A stretch of 64,000 bases of DNA from Gemmatimonadota bacterium (GCA_041390125.1 JAWKQN010000011.1:165314-229313), one strand, 5' to 3'. Shown: positions 33,152 through 41,685, numbered from the stretch's first letter. The notes: generated from the letters alone by a model not told the origin. Translations and numbers: made by a program.

Positions 33152-33555
33152 CGCTGTTGGCGGACGCGGCCACGATCGACGCGGCCGGGAAGATCAACAT
33201 CCTGGGCGCCTTCGACCGCATCGAGGTGCAGGGCTTCCCGGCGCAGCACCCGCGGATCACCCTGGTGCTCCGCTTCAGCGGCGGGCTCGGGGATGTGGGT
33301 GGCCACGACGTGCGCCTGTCCATGCGCGGTCCCAAGGGCGAACAGGTGTTCGGGATCAACGGGCAGATCCAGGTCTCCGCGGGACCGCCCACGGCGGGCG
33401 GGCTGTTCCGGCTCCCGCACGTCATCAACCTGGACGGGATCGTGTTCCAGTCGCCCGGCTCGTACGCCTTCGACGTCTCCGTCGACACCCGGATGCTCGT
33501 GACGGTACCCCTCCTGGTGGCCGGCCCCGAACGCGGACGTGCTGCGCAGGCGTGA
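33136..33555 (+). CDS. DUF6941 family protein
   Basis: A 139-residue protein with GGGAG upstream of its ATG at 33136, inside the last codons of the CPBP gene. It matches my memory of the DUF6941 family: MEIDVALLADAATIDAAGKINILGAF with the typical LLAD...GKxNxLGxF opening, FPAQHPRITLVLRF, and a GSYAFDVSVD ending. It has beta-sandwich character and no signal peptide, so it is cytoplasmic. The function is unknown. Confidence 0.75.
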   Translation: MEIDVALLADAATIDAAGKINILGAFDRIEVQGFPAQHPRITLVLRFSGGLGDVGGHDVRLSMRGPKGEQVFGINGQIQVSAGPPTAGGLFRLPHVINLDGIVFQSPGSYAFDVSVDTRMLVTVPLLVAGPERGRAAQA

Positions 33556-33648
33556 GCGAGCGTAGGTGCAGCGCGACAACGCCGGTCCGGTGCACGCGGC
33601 GGGGGCCGCTGCCGTCGATCGATCCCAACTGCCGTTCTGGCAATCGTT

Positions 33649-33664
33649 TGGCGCCCCGGCGCCA
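33649..33664. terminator. Possible terminator hairpin
   Basis: TGGCGCC (33649-33655) and GGCGCCA (33658-33664) form a compact inverted repeat about 94 bases after the DUF6941 stop. It may terminate the CPBP/DUF6941 transcript. The rest of this 229-bp gap shows no gene and no convincing promoter. Confidence 0.35.
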
Positions 33665-33784
33665 GTGAAGCGCGTCCGGCGGTGCCGTCCGCTCGCGCAC
33701 CAATAGCGAGGGCCTGTCGTTTGCAGAAACAAACCCGGGCCGGGTCGGTATTGATGGAGTAGGAACCCCGGGGGGAGTCGAGAC

Positions 33785-34207
33785 GTGATCCTGCGCTGCA
33801 ACTACGAGGAAACCCAGGCGCTGCGCCACGGCGCCAGCGCCGTATTGGGCCTCGAGGGATCGCTGTCCTGCTCCGTCGAGCCGTCGCTCGAAGGGCGCTT
33901 CCAGGTGGAGGTCCTGCTTCCCCGTCTCACGGGCGACCTCTCGCTGCGCACGCTGGCGGAGGAGCGCAGCGTCGAGACCGCGGTCCACACGATCGTCGAA
34001 TGCCTCGAGGCGGAGATGAAGTCCGTGGTGGTGCAAAGCCACCCCGGAGACGAAGGCGCGGTGGATGCGTACTTCGAGTTCGCGCACGCCTTTGCCGTCC
34101 TCTCCCGGCTCCGGGACATCCGAGGCGAGATGGAGGCGATGATTGAGCTCGTCACGGGCCGGCGTCCGGACGAAGAGACCTCGCGCTCGTTCCAGTTCCC
34201 GGACTGA
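33785..34207 (+). CDS. Hypothetical cytoplasmic protein, 140 aa
   Basis: A GTG start at 33785 with a strong GGGGGGAG about 7 bases upstream. No family was recognised. The protein is mixed alpha/beta: strands (VEPSLEGRFQVEVLLPRL), then helices (ETAVHTIVECLEAEMKSVVV, EFAHAFAVLSRLRDIRGEMEAM). Neither signal peptide nor membrane helix is present. A hairpin terminator follows, so it is probably monocistronic. Confidence 0.65.
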   Translation: MILRCNYEETQALRHGASAVLGLEGSLSCSVEPSLEGRFQVEVLLPRLTGDLSLRTLAEERSVETAVHTIVECLEAEMKSVVVQSHPGDEGAVDAYFEFAHAFAVLSRLRDIRGEMEAMIELVTGRRPDEETSRSFQFPD

Positions 34208-34271
34208 GCCCCGCCGCTCCGGGGCACCCTCGGCGGCGACTCCCCCTCCCCCGCAGCTTCCGTCCTCCGGT

Positions 34272-34291
34272 CCACCCACGGGCGTGGGTGG
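34272..34291 (+). terminator. Palindromic terminator hairpin
   Basis: CCACCCAC, a GGGC loop and GTGGGTGG form a perfect 8-bp stem 65 bases after the stop of the 140-aa gene. No T-tract is present. Confidence 0.55.
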
Positions 34292-34396
34292 CGTCCCACC
34301 GACCGGACGCCGCACGCCCCTCTTGACCCGACCGTGGCGGATATGCCGTTTCCTGGACAGGGCTTCTCCGTTGGAGCCACACGCCAGGAGGTGGCA

Positions 34397-35071
34397 ATGG
34401 GCCGGATCGTCGCATGCATCGTTCTTCTGTCGGTCGCGGATGGGTGTGCGTCGGCGGGGGGTGGTGGCGGTGCGGGAAACTGTGGCCGCTCCGCGCTCGT
34501 GCCCAGCGCCGAGTCGTTGGAGGCCTGGGTCGACTCGGCGCGGGTGGAGACGGAGATGGCGCCCTTCCTCGCCCAGACGAGCGGTCTGGTGCTGGCCACC
34601 ATCGGTCCCGACACCACGGGTGCCCTGCAGGCGTCGGTCTTCGCGCGGGAGCTTCCCGAGATCCTGGAGAACGCGCTCGAAGGGACCTTGATCGCGGCTG
34701 CCCGGAGCCCCTTGCCGAGCCAGTCGATCACGCTGACGCTCCGCACCGAACAAGGGCCGCGGTTGCGCGGCGTCCGCGATCCCGCCATGTGCCGGCCCGC
34801 CATGCGCAACACCTCGTTGGTGGAGCAGGCGGTGACCCAGGAAGCCCAGGGCCTCGATCTGGACCGCACGCGGATCGTGACGGTCTGGGTCTTCGTGCAC
34901 ACGGACGGCACGGTCGGCAGGACGCTCGTCCAGCGGAGCTCGGGCAGCGTCGACGTGGACGCGGCCGCCTTGCGCGCCATCCGTGCGGCCCGCTTCCAGC
35001 CCGCGCAGATCGAGCAGATCCCGATGGAGGTCTGGGTCGCGTTCCCGATCACGTTCCAGCCCAATCGCTGA
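34397..35071 (+). CDS. TonB C-terminal-domain lipoprotein
   Basis: A 224-residue protein with an ideal CAGGAGGTGGCA before the ATG at 34397. It has a short lipoprotein-like signal (LLSVADGC) followed by a Gly run, so it is probably lipid-anchored instead of inner-membrane spanning. The last 75 residues form a TonB C-terminal domain (VTVWVFVHTDGTVG, then DAAALRAIRAARFQPAQ, then VWVAFPITFQ). The middle is a helical region of unknown kind with two Cys. It lacks the membrane anchor and proline-rich spacer of an energy transducer, so a role in envelope protein binding is more likely than TonB function. The ECF sigma factor gene follows at 102 bp. Confidence 0.75.
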   Translation: MGRIVACIVLLSVADGCASAGGGGGAGNCGRSALVPSAESLEAWVDSARVETEMAPFLAQTSGLVLATIGPDTTGALQASVFARELPEILENALEGTLIAAARSPLPSQSITLTLRTEQGPRLRGVRDPAMCRPAMRNTSLVEQAVTQEAQGLDLDRTRIVTVWVFVHTDGTVGRTLVQRSSGSVDVDAAALRAIRAARFQPAQIEQIPMEVWVAFPITFQPNR

Positions 35072-35072
35072 C

Positions 35073-35115
35073 CGCGGAGGGTGGGGCACCAATCGCGGAG
35101 GGTTGGGCACCAAAT
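35073..35115. repeat. Direct repeat upstream of the ECF sigma factor
   Basis: CGCGGAGGGTGGGGCACCAAT (35073-35093) is followed immediately by CGCGGAGGGTTGGGCACCAAAT (35094-35115), a tandem repeat differing by one substitution and one added A. It starts one base after the preceding stop codon and sits 58-100 bp upstream of the sigma factor start, so it could be an autoregulatory or activator site. Confidence 0.5.
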
Positions 35116-35173
35116 CGGCCGCTCCGGGGTTGGGAGGGGATCGCATGTCCGGCCCACCCTGCACCCGCACCCC

Positions 35174-35791
35174 GTGAGCGACACCCGCGAGCCCCCGGCT
35201 TCGAGCCCGACCGCGAAGCGCGCCGCGTTCGAGCGCGAGGCGTTGCCGCACCTCGACGCGGTCTATCGCTTCGCGCTGCGCTTGAGTGGCAGCCCGGCCG
35301 CAGCCGAGGACCTGGTGCAGGAGACGTTCTATCGCGCGTTCCGCGCATGGGACCAGTACACCCCGGGAACCGCGGCCAAGAGTTGGCTCTTTACCATCTG
35401 TCGAAATGTCTTTCTCCGGAACCGCGAGCGTGAGAAGCGGCACGACGAGATCCTGGAGGAGACCACTGCGCGCTCGCCCGAGCAGCTGTCCCGGGAGAAC
35501 GCGGTGTTCGTGGCCAGTCAGACGGACGATCCCGAGGGTGCGTTCTTCGCGTCCCTTGTCGACGACCGCATCCTGGACGCCATCGACGCCCTCCAGGAGG
35601 AATACCGGACCGCGGTGGTGCTGTCCGACGTCCAGGGGATGAGCTATGCGGAGATCGCCGACATCATGGGTGTGCCGGTGGGGACGGTGAAGAGCCGTCT
35701 GTTCCGGGGGCGGCGGCAGCTGCAGGAGAAGCTGTACGACTACGCCGTGGAGATGGGGTACCTGGGCGCCACCAGCCGGGAGGCGTCATGA
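35174..35791 (+). CDS. ECF RNA polymerase sigma factor
   Basis: A 205-residue sigma70-family protein. Region 2 is seen in AAEDLVQETFYRAFRAWDQY with KSWLFTICRNVFLRN, and region 4 in YAEIADIMGVPVGTVKSRLFRGRRQL, the recognition helix for the -35 element. The linker between them carries an acidic SRENAVFVASQTDDPEG segment. Its partner anti-sigma factor overlaps its stop codon, an arrangement seen for RpoE/SigR-type redox or envelope stress systems. The GTG at 35174 is chosen from domain position; there is no clear Shine-Dalgarno and an upstream start cannot be excluded. Tandem repeats lie upstream. Confidence 0.92.
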   Translation: MSDTREPPASSPTAKRAAFEREALPHLDAVYRFALRLSGSPAAAEDLVQETFYRAFRAWDQYTPGTAAKSWLFTICRNVFLRNREREKRHDEILEETTARSPEQLSRENAVFVASQTDDPEGAFFASLVDDRILDAIDALQEEYRTAVVLSDVQGMSYAEIADIMGVPVGTVKSRLFRGRRQLQEKLYDYAVEMGYLGATSREAS

Positions 35792-36102
35792 GCTTCCTCG
35801 ATCGGTTGCGGGAGCTGCGGCGGCAGCGGCGCGGCCACGTGATGAAGTGTGGCGAGACCGCGGAGCATCTCTTCGAGTACCTGGACGACGAGCTGGATCC
35901 CCAGGTGGCGACGCACCTGCGCAACCACCTGGAGGTCTGCGCGCCGTGTGCCACACGGGCCGACTTCGAACGCGCATTCCTGAACGCGGTGAAGAAGGCC
36001 TCCTCCGCAGGGGAGCCGATCCCGGATTCGGTGCGACGGCGCGTGCTGCAGGTGCTGCAGGAGCCCGGGGAGCGGGGAGAGCCGGAGGAGCCGCCCGCCT
36101 GA
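35788..36102 (+). CDS. Zinc-binding anti-sigma factor (ZAS, zf-HC2)
   Basis: A 104-residue protein whose ATG overlaps the sigma factor stop as ATGA. It carries the ZAS signature H47-x3-C51-x2-C54 (HLEVCAPC), preceded by C21 (KCGETAEHLFEYLDDELD), as in RsrA-like redox-sensing anti-sigma factors. There is no membrane helix, so it is soluble, and release of the sigma factor may follow oxidation or loss of zinc. This sensing mode is inferred from the family. The Pro/Glu-rich tail is of low complexity. The gyrA homologue follows on the same strand after 121 bp. Confidence 0.88.
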   Translation: MSFLDRLRELRRQRRGHVMKCGETAEHLFEYLDDELDPQVATHLRNHLEVCAPCATRADFERAFLNAVKKASSAGEPIPDSVRRRVLQVLQEPGERGEPEEPPA

Positions 36103-36223
36103 GGCCGGCGCCTCGGGGCCGACGAGCCGGCGCGCCTGCCCTCCGCCCCGATCGTCTTGCGGGGCTCCCCGCTTCCTTCGAAGATGGGCCGACCTTTCTG
36201 GCCGTCTGCGTAGGAGCTCCCCG

Positions 36224-38731
36224 ATGTCCGCTGCCGCTCGCCGCGAGCGCATCCTTCCCCGCCTGATCGAGGAAGAGATCCGGGATTCGTTCCTGGACTA
36301 CTCGATGAGCGTCATCGTCCAGCGCGCGCTACCCGACGTGCGCGACGGCCTCAAGCCCGTGCATCGGCGCATCCTCTACGCCATGCACGAGCTGGGTCTG
36401 CGGCCGGACCGGGCGCACAAGAAGTCGGCGACGGTGGTGGGCGAGGTGCTGGGCAAGTTCCATCCGCACGGGGATACGGCCGTCTACGATGCGCTCGTGC
36501 GGATGGTGCAGGACTTCTCGTTGCGCTATCCGCTGATCGACGGCCAGGGCAACTTCGGCTCCCTGGACGGCGACTCGGCGGCCGCCTATCGCTACACGGA
36601 GGCGCGCCTGGACGCGGTGGCCGTGGAGCTGCTCGCGGACATCGAGAAGGAGACCGTCGCCTTCCAGCCCAACTACGACGATCGGCTGGAGGAGCCGTCG
36701 GTCCTTCCGGGCAAGATCCCCAACCTGCTCGTCAACGGCAGCTCCGGGATCGCCGTGGGCATGAGCACCAACGTGCCGCCCCACAACCTGCGTGAGATCG
36801 CCAAGGCGGTGAAGCTCATCTGCGGGGACGAGCAGCCCACGGTGGCGCAGCTCATGAAGCTCGTGCCCGGCCCCGACTTCCCCACCGGCGGGATCATCGT
36901 GGGCCGCAACGGCATCCGCGACATGTACTCCACGGGCCGCGGCCGGATGATCGTGCGCGGCCGGGTGGTGAAGGAGGCACTGCGCGCGGGCAAGGAGCAG
37001 CTCGTCATCACCGAGCTCCCGTACGGCGTCAGCAAGAGCCGGCTGGTGGAGCAGATCGCCGACGTGGCCCGTCAAGTCCTGTCGGACGACATCGCCGACC
37101 TCCGTGACGAGTCCGACCGCGACGGCGTACGCGTCGTGGTGGAGCTGAAGCGCAAGGGCGATCCCGGTCGCGTGCTCAAGACCCTGTACCGGAAGACCTC
37201 CCTGCAGAGCACGTTCGGCGCCATCCTGCTGGCGCTCGACCACGGGCAGCCCCGCGAGCTCAACCTGCTCGAGATCCTGGAGCGCTACCGGGATCACCGG
37301 CTGGAGGTGATCCGCAAACGCTCCACGTTCCTGCTGGAGAAGGCCGAGGCGGAGAAGCACATCACCGAAGGTCTGCTGATCGCGCTCGACCAGATCGACA
37401 AGGTGATCAAGATCATCCGCAGCTCCGCCGACCGCCCGGAAGCCAGCGAGAAGCTCCAGGACGCGCTCGGGCTCTCCGAGGTGCAGGCCGACGCCATCCT
37501 CGACATGAGGCTGGCGCGTCTCACGAAGCTCCAGAAGAAGGAGCTGCAGGATCGTCTCAAGGAGCTCAAGGCGGAGATCGCCCACCTGCGCGGCATCCTG
37601 AAGAGCGAGGCCCGCCAGGTCGAGGTGATGCTCGACGAGCTGGACGAGGCGGTCAAGCGGTTCGGGGACGACCGGCGGACCGTCATCACCGACGAAGCCA
37701 AGGAGGAGACCGCAGAAGAGGTGGTCGAGGACCTCGTGGCGGAGGAGGACGTGGTGGTGACGGTGAGCCACGAGGGATACGTGAAGCGGATCCCGATGGG
37801 TCTCTATCAGCGCCGTGTGCGGAGCGGAAAGGCGCTGGCCGGGATGGAGAAGTACGAGGATGACTTCCTGGAGCGCGTGTTCGTGGCGCGCACGTCGGGA
37901 CTGATCCTCGCGTTCACGGAGGCCGGTCAGGCGCATTTCCTGCCCGTGCAAGACGTGCCCGAGTCCGCGCGGGCCTCCCGGGGACAGAGCATCTACGGCC
38001 TCCTGGGCGTGGACAGGAAGGAGCGCATCGTGGCGGCGGTGCCGGTGGAGGATCTCGATGCGGACCGTCACCTGGTGTTCGTGACGCGGGGCGGCCTGAT
38101 CAAGCGCACGCATCTGAGCGAGTTCGCCAACCCGCGTGCGGGAGGGGTGATCGCCATGGGTGTGAAGAAGGGGGACCGCGTCCTGGACGTCGGCATCTCG
38201 GACGGCGGCGCCGAGGTGATGCTGCTCACCGCCAACGGGCGCGCCATCCGCTTCGCCGAGGACGACATCAGCGTCTTCGGCCGCACCGCCCAGGGTGTGA
38301 AGGGCGTGTCGGTGGGCAAGGACGACGGCGTGGTCGGCATGATCCTGGTGCGCCGCGAGGCGTCCATCCTGACCGTGGCCGCGGACGGGATGGGCAAGCG
38401 CAGCCCGCTGGAGGAATTCCCCCTGCAGGGCCGGGGCGGGATGGGCACGCTGGTGGGACCGTCCGATTCCAAGGTGCCCCTCGTGGCCGCGCTGGAGATG
38501 CTCCCGGACGACGAGGTCATGGTGGTGGCTGCGAGCGGGAAGGTCTTCCGCCTGGTGGGTGCGGACGTGCCCGAGCAGGGCCGGCGCACCCGGGGCAGCC
38601 CGCTGGTGCAGCTGGGTCGCGGCGACCGGGTGGTGGAGGTGACGCGCACCGAGAGCAGCGGCGAGGGAGGTGGCCCCGTACGGCCCGCGGCCGGAGGGGG
38701 TCGGGAGGGGCAGCTGGACCTGCTGGGGTAG
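36224..38731 (+). CDS. gyrA: DNA gyrase subunit A homologue with an altered GyrA box
   Basis: An 835-residue type IIA topoisomerase A subunit with AGGAG upstream. The breakage-reunion domain is fully conserved: RALPDVRDGLKPVHRRIL, the catalytic tyrosine Y124 (RYTE), and the quinolone region KFHPHGDTAVYDALVR, in which T85 replaces the serine of E. coli position 83 and D89 matches position 87. The C-terminal part is a six-bladed propeller. Where E. coli has the QRRGGKG GyrA box, this protein reads QRRVRSGKA (529-537), so the box is not canonical. No gyrB is adjacent. It could be the main GyrA, a second gyrase, or a topoisomerase IV (ParC-like) subunit; the propeller favours GyrA-like. Confidence 0.9.
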   Translation: MSAAARRERILPRLIEEEIRDSFLDYSMSVIVQRALPDVRDGLKPVHRRILYAMHELGLRPDRAHKKSATVVGEVLGKFHPHGDTAVYDALVRMVQDFSLRYPLIDGQGNFGSLDGDSAAAYRYTEARLDAVAVELLADIEKETVAFQPNYDDRLEEPSVLPGKIPNLLVNGSSGIAVGMSTNVPPHNLREIAKAVKLICGDEQPTVAQLMKLVPGPDFPTGGIIVGRNGIRDMYSTGRGRMIVRGRVVKEALRAGKEQLVITELPYGVSKSRLVEQIADVARQVLSDDIADLRDESDRDGVRVVVELKRKGDPGRVLKTLYRKTSLQSTFGAILLALDHGQPRELNLLEILERYRDHRLEVIRKRSTFLLEKAEAEKHITEGLLIALDQIDKVIKIIRSSADRPEASEKLQDALGLSEVQADAILDMRLARLTKLQKKELQDRLKELKAEIAHLRGILKSEARQVEVMLDELDEAVKRFGDDRRTVITDEAKEETAEEVVEDLVAEEDVVVTVSHEGYVKRIPMGLYQRRVRSGKALAGMEKYEDDFLERVFVARTSGLILAFTEAGQAHFLPVQDVPESARASRGQSIYGLLGVDRKERIVAAVPVEDLDADRHLVFVTRGGLIKRTHLSEFANPRAGGVIAMGVKKGDRVLDVGISDGGAEVMLLTANGRAIRFAEDDISVFGRTAQGVKGVSVGKDDGVVGMILVRREASILTVAADGMGKRSPLEEFPLQGRGGMGTLVGPSDSKVPLVAALEMLPDDEVMVVAASGKVFRLVGADVPEQGRRTRGSPLVQLGRGDRVVEVTRTESSGEGGGPVRPAAGGGREGQLDLLG

Positions 38732-38817
38732 GCCGGGTGGCCGCTCGGTTCGTGGCCGCCGGTGACGAAACGGCCTTCGGCGTCCGTAGATCCGGGGCTA
38801 CCGTTCGGTCCGCCGCG

Positions 38818-38849
38818 CCCGGGCCCCGGTTCCTCCGGGGGGCCCCGGG
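38818..38849 (+). terminator. Strong GC hairpin after gyrA
   Basis: CCCGGGCCCCGG (38818-38829) can pair with CCGGGGGGCCCCGGG (38835-38849) with small bulges. It lies between the gyrA stop and the next start and probably stops the gyrA transcript. No T-tract is present. Confidence 0.45.
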
Positions 38850-38897
38850 AGGCTACCCTTCGGGCAGCATACCGTCCGAGGTTGTGGAGGTCGATGC

Positions 38898-39596
38898 ATG
38901 ACGCAGCGCCGATACGATGACGACGAGGTCCGCGCGATCTTCGACCGTGCCGTGAGTCCGACGCCGGCGCGTGGCGACAGGTCGGGCACGCACCTGACCA
39001 CCGGTGAGGGATTCACGCTGGCCGAGCTGCAGGAGATCGGCGCGGAGGCGGGGATCCCTCCGGAGCGGATTGCGGAGGCCGCGGGAGCACTGGAGCGGCG
39101 CGGGAGCCATGCGGTCCAGAAGGCGGAGCGCAGCACGCTCCCCATTCGCGTGAAGCATACCGTGCGCCTCCCCGGCACCTTCACCGAGGAGGACTGGAAC
39201 CGGCTGGTCGTGGATCTGCGCGACACCTTCGGTGCCAACGGCAAGCTCCGGGTCGAGGGTGCCTTCCGCGAATGGCGCAACGGGAACCTCTTCGCCGTGG
39301 TGGAGCCGGACGGCGACGGATACCGGCTGCGCATGGGCTCGCGCAAGGAAAGCGCACAGTCGGTGATGATGATGGGCACCGTCTTCGCGATCATGGGCGC
39401 CGTGCTCTTCCTGCTCTACGCCACCGGGCTCAAGGAAGGGGCCATCAGCGGGGCCGTGGCGATGGAGCTCGCGGGGCTCGTGTCCATCGGGGCCGGTCTG
39501 ATCCAGCTTCCCGGCTGGTCGGCGACGCGCATGCGCCAGATGGAAGAGGTGGGGGAGCGGGCGCGACTGCGCGCGGGGCGCACGGACGAGGGGTAG
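38898..39596 (+). CDS. Membrane protein of unknown function, 232 aa
   Basis: The ATG at 38898 has GGAGG seven bases upstream. The N-terminal two-thirds is soluble (DEVRAIFDRAV, GFTLAELQEIGAEAGIPPERIAEAAGALERR, a helical segment like a regulatory or ligand-binding domain). It is followed by a beta-rich stretch and two membrane helices near residues 155-175 and 185-205 (MMGTVFAIMGAVLFLL, GAVAMELAGLVSIGAGLI). The C-terminal tail is charged (MRQMEEVGERARLRAG). This architecture occurs in many Gemmatimonadota hypothetical proteins. The function is unknown. Confidence 0.7.
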   Translation: MTQRRYDDDEVRAIFDRAVSPTPARGDRSGTHLTTGEGFTLAELQEIGAEAGIPPERIAEAAGALERRGSHAVQKAERSTLPIRVKHTVRLPGTFTEEDWNRLVVDLRDTFGANGKLRVEGAFREWRNGNLFAVVEPDGDGYRLRMGSRKESAQSVMMMGTVFAIMGAVLFLLYATGLKEGAISGAVAMELAGLVSIGAGLIQLPGWSATRMRQMEEVGERARLRAGRTDEG

Positions 39597-39702
39597 GGTT
39601 CTTTCTCGTGCCCGGCCGCTTCGCGCGCCGGGAGCGGCACCGGGGCGTACCGGGACGCGCGTCACACGCCACCCCCGGCTGACGTCGTGGTCTTCCCCCG
39701 GC

Positions 39703-41007
39703 CTATGCCCTCGCCAGCGTGTTCAACGCCTCCGCCAGCCGGTCCACGTCCGCAGGCGTGTTGTACAGCGCCGGCGTGACCCGCACGCAGTCGCCGCCCG
39801 CCACACCCGTCCGCCACACCGTGAAGATGCCGAAGCGGTCGAGGAGCTCGGCCACGAGGGCCTGGTTCTCGGCGCGGCCGCCCCGGCCATGGAGCCGGAA
39901 GCCCGTGATGGCCGCCACCAGGTCCGGGTCGTCGGGCGTGAGGACGTCGACCCCGGGCGTGGCGCGGACGGCCGCCACCCACCGATCGCGTAGCGCGCGG
40001 AGCCGCGCGGCCTTGGGAGCCCCCCCGACGCGGTCGTGGAAGTCCAGCGCGGCGGGGACGGTCAGGAACGTGGCGAAATGGGCGGTGCCGGTGTGGATGC
40101 GGCTGTCGATGCGGCCGTTGTCGTCCTCGCCCAGCATGGGCGCGATGTCGTCGAGGCGATCCTCGCGGATGTACATGAGGCCGGCGCCCACCGGCGCGCC
40201 CAACCACTTGTGCAGGTTGAGCCCGACGAAGTCCGCGCCCAGGTCCTCGAGCTTCAGATCGCACTGGCCGAACGAGTGCGCCGCGTCCACCACCACGTCC
40301 ACACCGCGTGCGCGGGCCATCTCCGCGATCTCGCGCACGGGGAGGATCAGGCCGGTCTTGTTGTTCAGGTGCGTGAGCAACAGAAGGCGCGCGCGCGGCG
40401 TGCGTTCGAGCACGCTCGCATAGGTGTCCAGCACGGCCTGACGCGACGCCGGCTCCGGCAGGTCGAAGCGCACCAGCCGTGCCCCCCGCTGTTCCGCCAG
40501 CGCCTTCATGGCCGTCTGCATGGAGCTGTAGTCGAGGTCGGCGTAGAGGACCGCGTCGCCGGTCCCGACGTGACGGTACTGGATGATCAGACGCTGCAAG
40601 GCCTCGGTGGCGCCGCGCGTGAACGCGATCTCCGTGGGCTTGGCGCCGACGAAGCGGGCCACCCGCTCCCGCGCCGCACTCAGGTCGGCATCGTACTGAC
40701 GACGCGCATAATAGGAGCTTTCCTGGTTGACCCGGTCGATGTGCGCGTGGAAGTCGGCGAGGACGGGCGCCGCCATCATGCCCCAGAATCCCGCTTCGAG
40801 GTTCGTATAGCCGCTTCCGGTCCTGTAGTAGGCGCCGACCCGACGCCAGTACGCCTCGTCCCGCGCCACCTGCTCGGGCGGACCGTCCGGTCGGGCGAGT
40901 GGCGGCAGCGCCTCCTGCGGAGCACCGGGCTCCTGGGCCTGGAGCGGGAGGGCGGTGGCGGCACCCGCCACTCCGGCGGTGCGGATGAAGCCTCGGCGAG
41001 TGATCAT
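39703..41007 (-). CDS. TAT-exported class V aminotransferase-like PLP enzyme
   Basis: A 434-residue protein. The ATG at 41007 opens a twin-arginine signal (TRRGFIRTAGVAGAATALPLQAQ), so a folded, cofactor-loaded enzyme would be exported to the periplasm. The class V fold is clear: ITFTRGATEALQ-like motif (AFTRGATEALQRLI), DAAHSFGQ with D241, and the Schiff-base lysine in NLHKWLGAPVGAG (K267). Isopenicillin-N epimerase and cysteine desulfurase-like enzymes are relatives; the isopenicillin-N epimerase-like branch is the best fit from length and motif order. The substrate is unknown. The DinB gene is 171 bp upstream on the same strand. Confidence 0.85.
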   Translation of the reverse strand: MITRRGFIRTAGVAGAATALPLQAQEPGAPQEALPPLARPDGPPEQVARDEAYWRRVGAYYRTGSGYTNLEAGFWGMMAAPVLADFHAHIDRVNQESSYYARRQYDADLSAARERVARFVGAKPTEIAFTRGATEALQRLIIQYRHVGTGDAVLYADLDYSSMQTAMKALAEQRGARLVRFDLPEPASRQAVLDTYASVLERTPRARLLLLTHLNNKTGLILPVREIAEMARARGVDVVVDAAHSFGQCDLKLEDLGADFVGLNLHKWLGAPVGAGLMYIREDRLDDIAPMLGEDDNGRIDSRIHTGTAHFATFLTVPAALDFHDRVGGAPKAARLRALRDRWVAAVRATPGVDVLTPDDPDLVAAITGFRLHGRGGRAENQALVAELLDRFGIFTVWRTGVAGGDCVRVTPALYNTPADVDRLAEALNTLARA

Positions 41008-41178
41008 GGCGGGGCGCGGCTCCGCAGGAGGGCGGATCGGTGGTCGAGACGCACCGTAGGGACGCCGCCGGTGCAGGGGCAAGGGGCCGCGGGGTGGGAA
41101 GCGTGCCCGGCCCGAGCCGGCCTCCGGGGTGGATGGGGCGGCCGCGGTGGACCCCAGGTCCCACCGGCGCGCGGCCGC

Positions 41179-41685
41179 CTAGTCCGGATGCACGCTGTTC
41201 TGGAGGACCTGCGGCTCCGTCAGGCCATAGAGCGGCGGGGTGTCGACGCCCAGGTCCGCCAGCCGCTCATAGATCTGGCCGCGGTGGTGGATCTCGTGCT
41301 CGACCATGGCCCGGAGCCACTTCCAGGCCGTGAGCTGCACCCCGCCCGGGGTGGGGCAGCGGCGCTGGAGCGCCTCCGGCGTGAGGGTCGCAAACCGCGC
41401 CATGGCTTCGGCGTGCATGGCGTCCAGGTAGCCGATCACGGCGTCATGGCCGTCGGCGAGCTCCGGCCCGCACCCCGGGTAGCGGCTGGGGTGGCCGTGC
41501 ACGTTCTCGGCCCACATCCAGCGCTCCGTGGCCGCGATGTGCCGGATCAGGTCGCCCAGGCTGAAGCGTCCCTCTGCGGGCCGCCACTCGAGGCGGTCCG
41601 GCGGAGCGAGCACCGCGACGTTCCGGGTGCGCTCCCGCACCCGCTCGAAGTACGGGAGGAACTCGTCGATGGTCGAGATGTCCAT
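41179..41685 (-). CDS. DinB family putative metal-dependent protein
   Basis: A 168-residue four-helix protein. The DinB metal triad is visible: H49 (GDLIRHIAATERW) with H130 and H134 (VEHEIHHRGQIYE). Members bind divalent metals; several are thiol-transferases (mycothiol- or bacillithiol-dependent) or maleylpyruvate isomerases, but many are unassigned. The ATG at 41685 is preferred because it starts just before helix 1. A GTG at 41721 would add 12 residues of Pro-rich sequence. Neither start has a good Shine-Dalgarno, so the exact N-terminus is uncertain. Confidence 0.8.
   Translation of the reverse strand: MDISTIDEFLPYFERVRERTRNVAVLAPPDRLEWRPAEGRFSLGDLIRHIAATERWMWAENVHGHPSRYPGCGPELADGHDAVIGYLDAMHAEAMARFATLTPEALQRRCPTPGGVQLTAWKWLRAMVEHEIHHRGQIYERLADLGVDTPPLYGLTEPQVLQNSVHPD

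Noticed and set aside
35174..36102. Sigma factor and anti-sigma as regulators of gyrA as one operon
   Set aside because: gyrA has its own ribosome site after a 121-bp gap, and nothing in the sequence ties its control to the sigma factor.
36329..38113. Large minus-strand frame opposite gyrA
   Set aside because: It is the mirror frame of a highly conserved gene and has no Shine-Dalgarno or family signature.
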